A stretch of DNA of 16,985 bases from Oscillospiraceae bacterium. GTDB taxonomy: Bacteria; Bacillota; Clostridia; Oscillospirales; Oscillospiraceae. The notes beneath the pieces were generated by a model, which saw only the letters and a program-made list of their open reading frames with translations, was not told the origin of the DNA and made no database searches. Made by a program: the position numbers and the translations under genes. The first letter of the stretch is position 1; the number at the start of each line of letters is the position of its first letter. This document shows positions 14,438 through 16,985 of this stretch, piece after piece. The stretch lies in assembly GCA_016296635.1 (NCBI GenBank), contig JAEDIZ010000043.1, forward strand, positions 1 through 16,985, written 5' to 3'.

Positions 14438-14880
14438 CTATGTCTGCGCGGCATTCCGGCGGATATACTCTCTTGGTCCATAACCCGTGTGCCGTTTGAA
14501 CATACGGGAGAACTGATAGATGTCGCTGTATCCGGTGGAGGCAGCGGCAACTGACGGCGTTTTTTTGTATTTTATCATAAGCTCGGCAGCTTTTCTATAC
14601 GAAGATTCGTAAGGTAGGTCTGCGGAGATACCCCAACCTGTTTTGTAAACAGAGAAGAAAAATAGCTTCGGTTCAGATTGATGCGCCGGGCGATCTCAGC
14701 GACTGTAATGCCGTTTGCATATTCCAGCTTCATGCAGTGAATTGCCTGACTGACATAATCATAATCCGTATGTTCAGAATCCAAAAGGCAGGAGAATATC
14801 TCCCAAAGCTTTGCGGAAAGAAACGCACTTTTTCCGCTGTTCAGAAGACGGCATTTCTGTGCGTCAGTAAATATATCACC
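14438..14880 (-). pseudogene. 3' half of an AraC-family regulator gene, fused to rhaB and frameshifted
   Basis: From about base 14880 the minus-strand frame leaves rhamnulokinase and reads as the C-terminal half of an AraC-type regulator: IFTDAQKCRLLNSG, LWEIFSCLL, then the first helix-turn-helix ITVAEIARRINLNRSYFSSLF and QTYLTNLRIEK. There the frame ends prematurely (KLPSL, stop near 14575). In another frame the domain continues as AELMIKYKK, then VAAASTGYSDIYQFSRMFKR and TGYGPREYIRRN, to a TAG at 14438. Restoring one G in GAAAAGCTGCC (near 14590) would make AAG GCT GCC and rejoin the two halves. The N-terminal sensor half is absent. It is a remnant, with no start codon of its own seen. Confidence 0.85.
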
Positions 14881-15898
14881 CAGCGCGGCATCAAAGGCAG
14901 CCTTCATGCTTTTGGGAGCAAGAAATGCCGTATCATCGGCATTGACGGTTTTGTTGAAGCAAGAATCCGCGGCTTCCTGAACAATGAGCCGGAAGTCCTT
15001 CTGCGGACACAGATCCCGCCGCAGCTCGTTTACCAGCCACATACCCATGATGTTTTTCTGATAGCGGTTGTAGCCGACGCCGCCCTCATTGGAATAGTTG
15101 GCTTTTCTGCTTTCCGTATCCGTAATGGGTTTGGGCGTCTTGACACCCAGCAGGCTCCAGGTACCGGAGGAAATGTAAAGATGGCTGCCTTCCATGGGAA
15201 TGCCCTCTACGGCAGAACCCATATCGTGGGTTGCACAAAGCATCACTTTGATTCCCTCATATTCACCGATCACTTCGCCGGGACGGCGCAGCTTCGGGAA
15301 GAGCTGCTCCGGCAGACCCAGCCGGGAAATGATCTCCCGGTCAAATTCCAAGGTGTCGGCGTCAATCATGCCTGTTGTGGTGGCGTTGGTAAATTCCTTG
15401 GCCTTTGTTCCGCAGAGTTTATACATCAAATATTCGGGAATCATCAGGAAATCCGTAACGCCCTCCAGTCTACCACTGCGCTTGTTGTCGTAGAGCTGGT
15501 ACAAGGTGTTGAAGGGCTGGAACTGGCAGCCGGTATGGGCATACAGCTCGTCAAAGGGCATAATCTGATGAACTTCGGGGATCACAGCTTCTGCGCGGCT
15601 GTCCCGGTACGCATAGACAGGAAGCACTTCCGTATTGCCTTTCAGCAGAACATAGTCCACACCCCCAGGTATCAATGGAAAGTGACCCGATTTCGGGATA
15701 GGCTTTTAATGCTTCTGCGATACCGGATTTTACAAAGTCAAAAAGAGTATCCATCTCCCAAACCAGATGACCGTTCTGTTCTTTGACGCCGTTGGGGAAT
15801 CGAAATACTTCTTTCGTCTGTATTTTGCCGTTTTCCCTCCAGCCGACAATTTGCCGCCCGGAGGAAGCGCCGATGTCAATTGCAAGGGCGTATTTCAT
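14881..15898 (-). pseudogene. rhaB: Truncated and frameshifted rhamnulokinase gene
   Basis: Rhamnulokinase phosphorylates L-rhamnulose in rhamnose breakdown. The start MKYALAIDIGASSGR (ATP phosphate loop) is at 15898. Further family signs are FRFPNGVKEQNGHLVW, LSIDTWG, TNATTTGMID, the catalytic-region ATHDMGSAVEG, SGTWSLLG and GMWLVNELRR. At the run of five C at 15662-15666 (G5 on the coding strand) the reading changes frame: with four G the gene reads on smoothly as DTWGVDYVLL. The kinase sequence stops after APKSMKAAFDAALGD, about 342 residues in. The C-terminal 130 or so residues, with the second nucleotide-binding part, are missing and replaced in frame by an AraC-type regulator fragment. 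The product cannot be a working kinase. Confidence 0.88.
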
Positions 15899-16027
15899 AT
15901 GCATCACCAACTTGTATTAAAGCAAATGAGCCATCCAAAGTGTAGAACGGCATTTGATTAAAAAACTGTCCTTATTTGCAGTTGCAAAACAAAATTTGCT
16001 GCGCTACAATTGCAGCGGGTGAAAGAA
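15899..16027. promoter_or_regulatory. Divergent control region of the rhaB remnant and AraC-type regulator
   Basis: This AT-rich 129-bp region contains two palindromes. TTTGCA-GT-TGCAAA (15974-15987) is perfect. CGCTaCAATTGcAGCG (16001-16016) has one mismatched pair. They overlap the -35 and -10 hexamers, respectively, of the plus-strand promoter, as repressor or autoregulator operators would. No equally good minus-strand promoter for rhaB was found. Confidence 0.5.
15981..16009 (+). promoter_or_regulatory. Sigma-A type promoter of the AraC-type regulator
   Basis: TTGCAA (15981-15986) and TACAAT (16004-16009) are separated by exactly 17 bases and lie just upstream of the ATG at 16028. Confidence 0.6.
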
Positions 16028-16978
16028 ATGATAAACAGTTTTCTTTTGGAGAAGTTAAGTACCATCAGTCCGGAGGAGCGGAAGCTGCTGGCCGGTCAGA
16101 CAGAGATCCAGCGCGGAATTTATATGTAAGCGGATTCTGATGTGATCGATGCCGGGAAGCTGATATCCACCGGCAGACTTATTGACATCCGTCCTCATAC
16201 GCGTTTTGTGCATTTTCCGGAGCACAGCCACAACTATGTGGAAGTGGTCTATATGTGTCAGGGGACTACCACCCATATTGCAAACGGCAAAACCGTTGTG
16301 CTCCATCCGGGTGAGCTGCTGTTTTTCGGGCAGGGCGCCCGGCAGGAAATCCTGCCCGCCGGAGAGCGGGACATTGCGGTCAACTTTATCATCCTGCCGC
16401 AGTTCTTCGACCGGGCATTGGAAATGCTGGACGAAGAGGAAACGCCCCTGCATAAATTTATCGTGGATTCCCTTCGGGGCGACAATGCGAACTGTCTTTA
16501 TTTTCAGGTGGCAGACGTTCCGGAAATTCAGAATCTGATTGAAAACCTTGTCTGGTCGCTGATCGGGAACTCTTTGCCAAATCGTCGGAGCATCTGTCAG
16601 ATCACTGCGGGCCTTTTGTTTATGCAGCTGCTGAACTATACGGATAAACTGGTCACCCAAAGCAGCGAAGAGGCAGCGATTGTCCGTGTGCTGCGTTATA
16701 TCGAGGAAAACTACCGCACCGGCAGTCTGACGGAAATTGCCGGTCAGCTCAACTATGATCTGTACTGGCTCAGCCGGGAAATCAGACGGCAGACGGGACA
16801 TACATATAAAGAACTATTGCAGGAAAAGCGACTGACTCAGGCGGCGTATCTTCTGAAGCATACGATTCTCCATGTGGACGAAATCGGTGAGGCCGTCGGT
16901 TACAGCAACCTGAGTTACTTTTATCGAATTTTTCAGGTGAAATATCAAGTCTCTCCGAAAAAATACAGAGACGCATAA
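16028..16978 (+). pseudogene. AraC-family regulator gene interrupted by an in-frame TAA
   Basis: The frame opens at ATG 16028 (MINSFLLEKLSTISPEERKL), reaches TAA at codon 34 (16127-16129) and then continues without further stops to 16976-16978. Across the stop the text reads on naturally (QRGIYM, stop, ADSDVIDAGKLISTGRLID), so this is a single nonsense change in a 316-codon gene. Downstream are a cupin sensor (HFPEHSHNYVEVVYMCQG, then HPGELLFFGQG) and a complete AraC DNA-binding domain (SLTEIAGQLNYDLYWLSREI, then VDEIGEAVGYSNLSYFYRIF and VSPKKYRDA). Restart at GTG 16142 would give a 278-residue, nearly full protein, but no good ribosome binding site precedes it. It was presumably the regulator of the adjacent rhamnose genes. 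Confidence 0.8.
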
Positions 16979-16985
16979 AATCGCC

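Overview
The window looks like a chromosomal segment of a Gram-positive anaerobe of the Clostridia, most likely of the Oscillospirales/Ruminococcaceae type. Pointers are strong AGGAGG-like ribosome binding sites, tight ATGA-type gene overlaps, many intrinsic terminators, a stand-alone AICAR transformylase paired with an archaeal-type (PurO) IMP cyclohydrolase, LplB/YtcP-type sugar permeases, and many small carbohydrate operons each with an AraC-type regulator. The taxon is inferred from gene content and style, not from a marker gene.

Layout. (1) 1-303: the 3' end of a small double zinc-ribbon protein and its terminator. (2) 396-2414, minus strand: promoter, a ZTP/ZMP (pfl) riboswitch with an expression-platform terminator, then purO and purH, the last two steps of IMP synthesis. 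The riboswitch call rests on conserved sequence, P1, P2, a third hairpin, a covarying pseudoknot and a terminator that overlaps the 3' aptamer strand. (3) 2535-7797, plus strand: two ABC sugar permeases, a 659-residue predicted beta-propeller protein of unknown function and an FAD-dependent oxidoreductase, closed by a 19-bp bidirectional terminator. No solute-binding protein or ATPase is present. The natural start codon of the first permease is one nucleotide out of frame with its body, at an A7 tract. (4) 7805-11061, minus strand: nagB, a ROK-type kinase and nagA, which together would phosphorylate, deacetylate and deaminate N-acetylglucosamine to fructose 6-phosphate. A divergent AraC-type regulator (11279-12406) probably controls them. 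(5) 12532-14363, minus strand: a PfkB-type fructokinase and an aldose 1-epimerase, overlapping by ATGA. (6) 14438-16978: a decayed rhamnose locus. A rhamnulokinase gene carries a frameshift, has lost its 3' third and is joined in frame to the 3' half of an AraC-type regulator gene, which is itself frameshifted. Facing away from it is another AraC-type regulator, interrupted by an in-frame TAA at codon 34 but otherwise intact.

Most of the window is ordinary sugar catabolism and purine synthesis. The parts that deserve attention are the uncharacterised permease/propeller/FAD-oxidoreductase operon, the first permease's out-of-frame start at a slippery A-tract, the rhaB-araC chimera, and the ROK kinase that lacks the family zinc motif and has a 148-residue N-terminal extension. 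No tRNA, rRNA, CRISPR array, insertion sequence or phage gene was seen. No gene-free stretch exceeds 300 bases.
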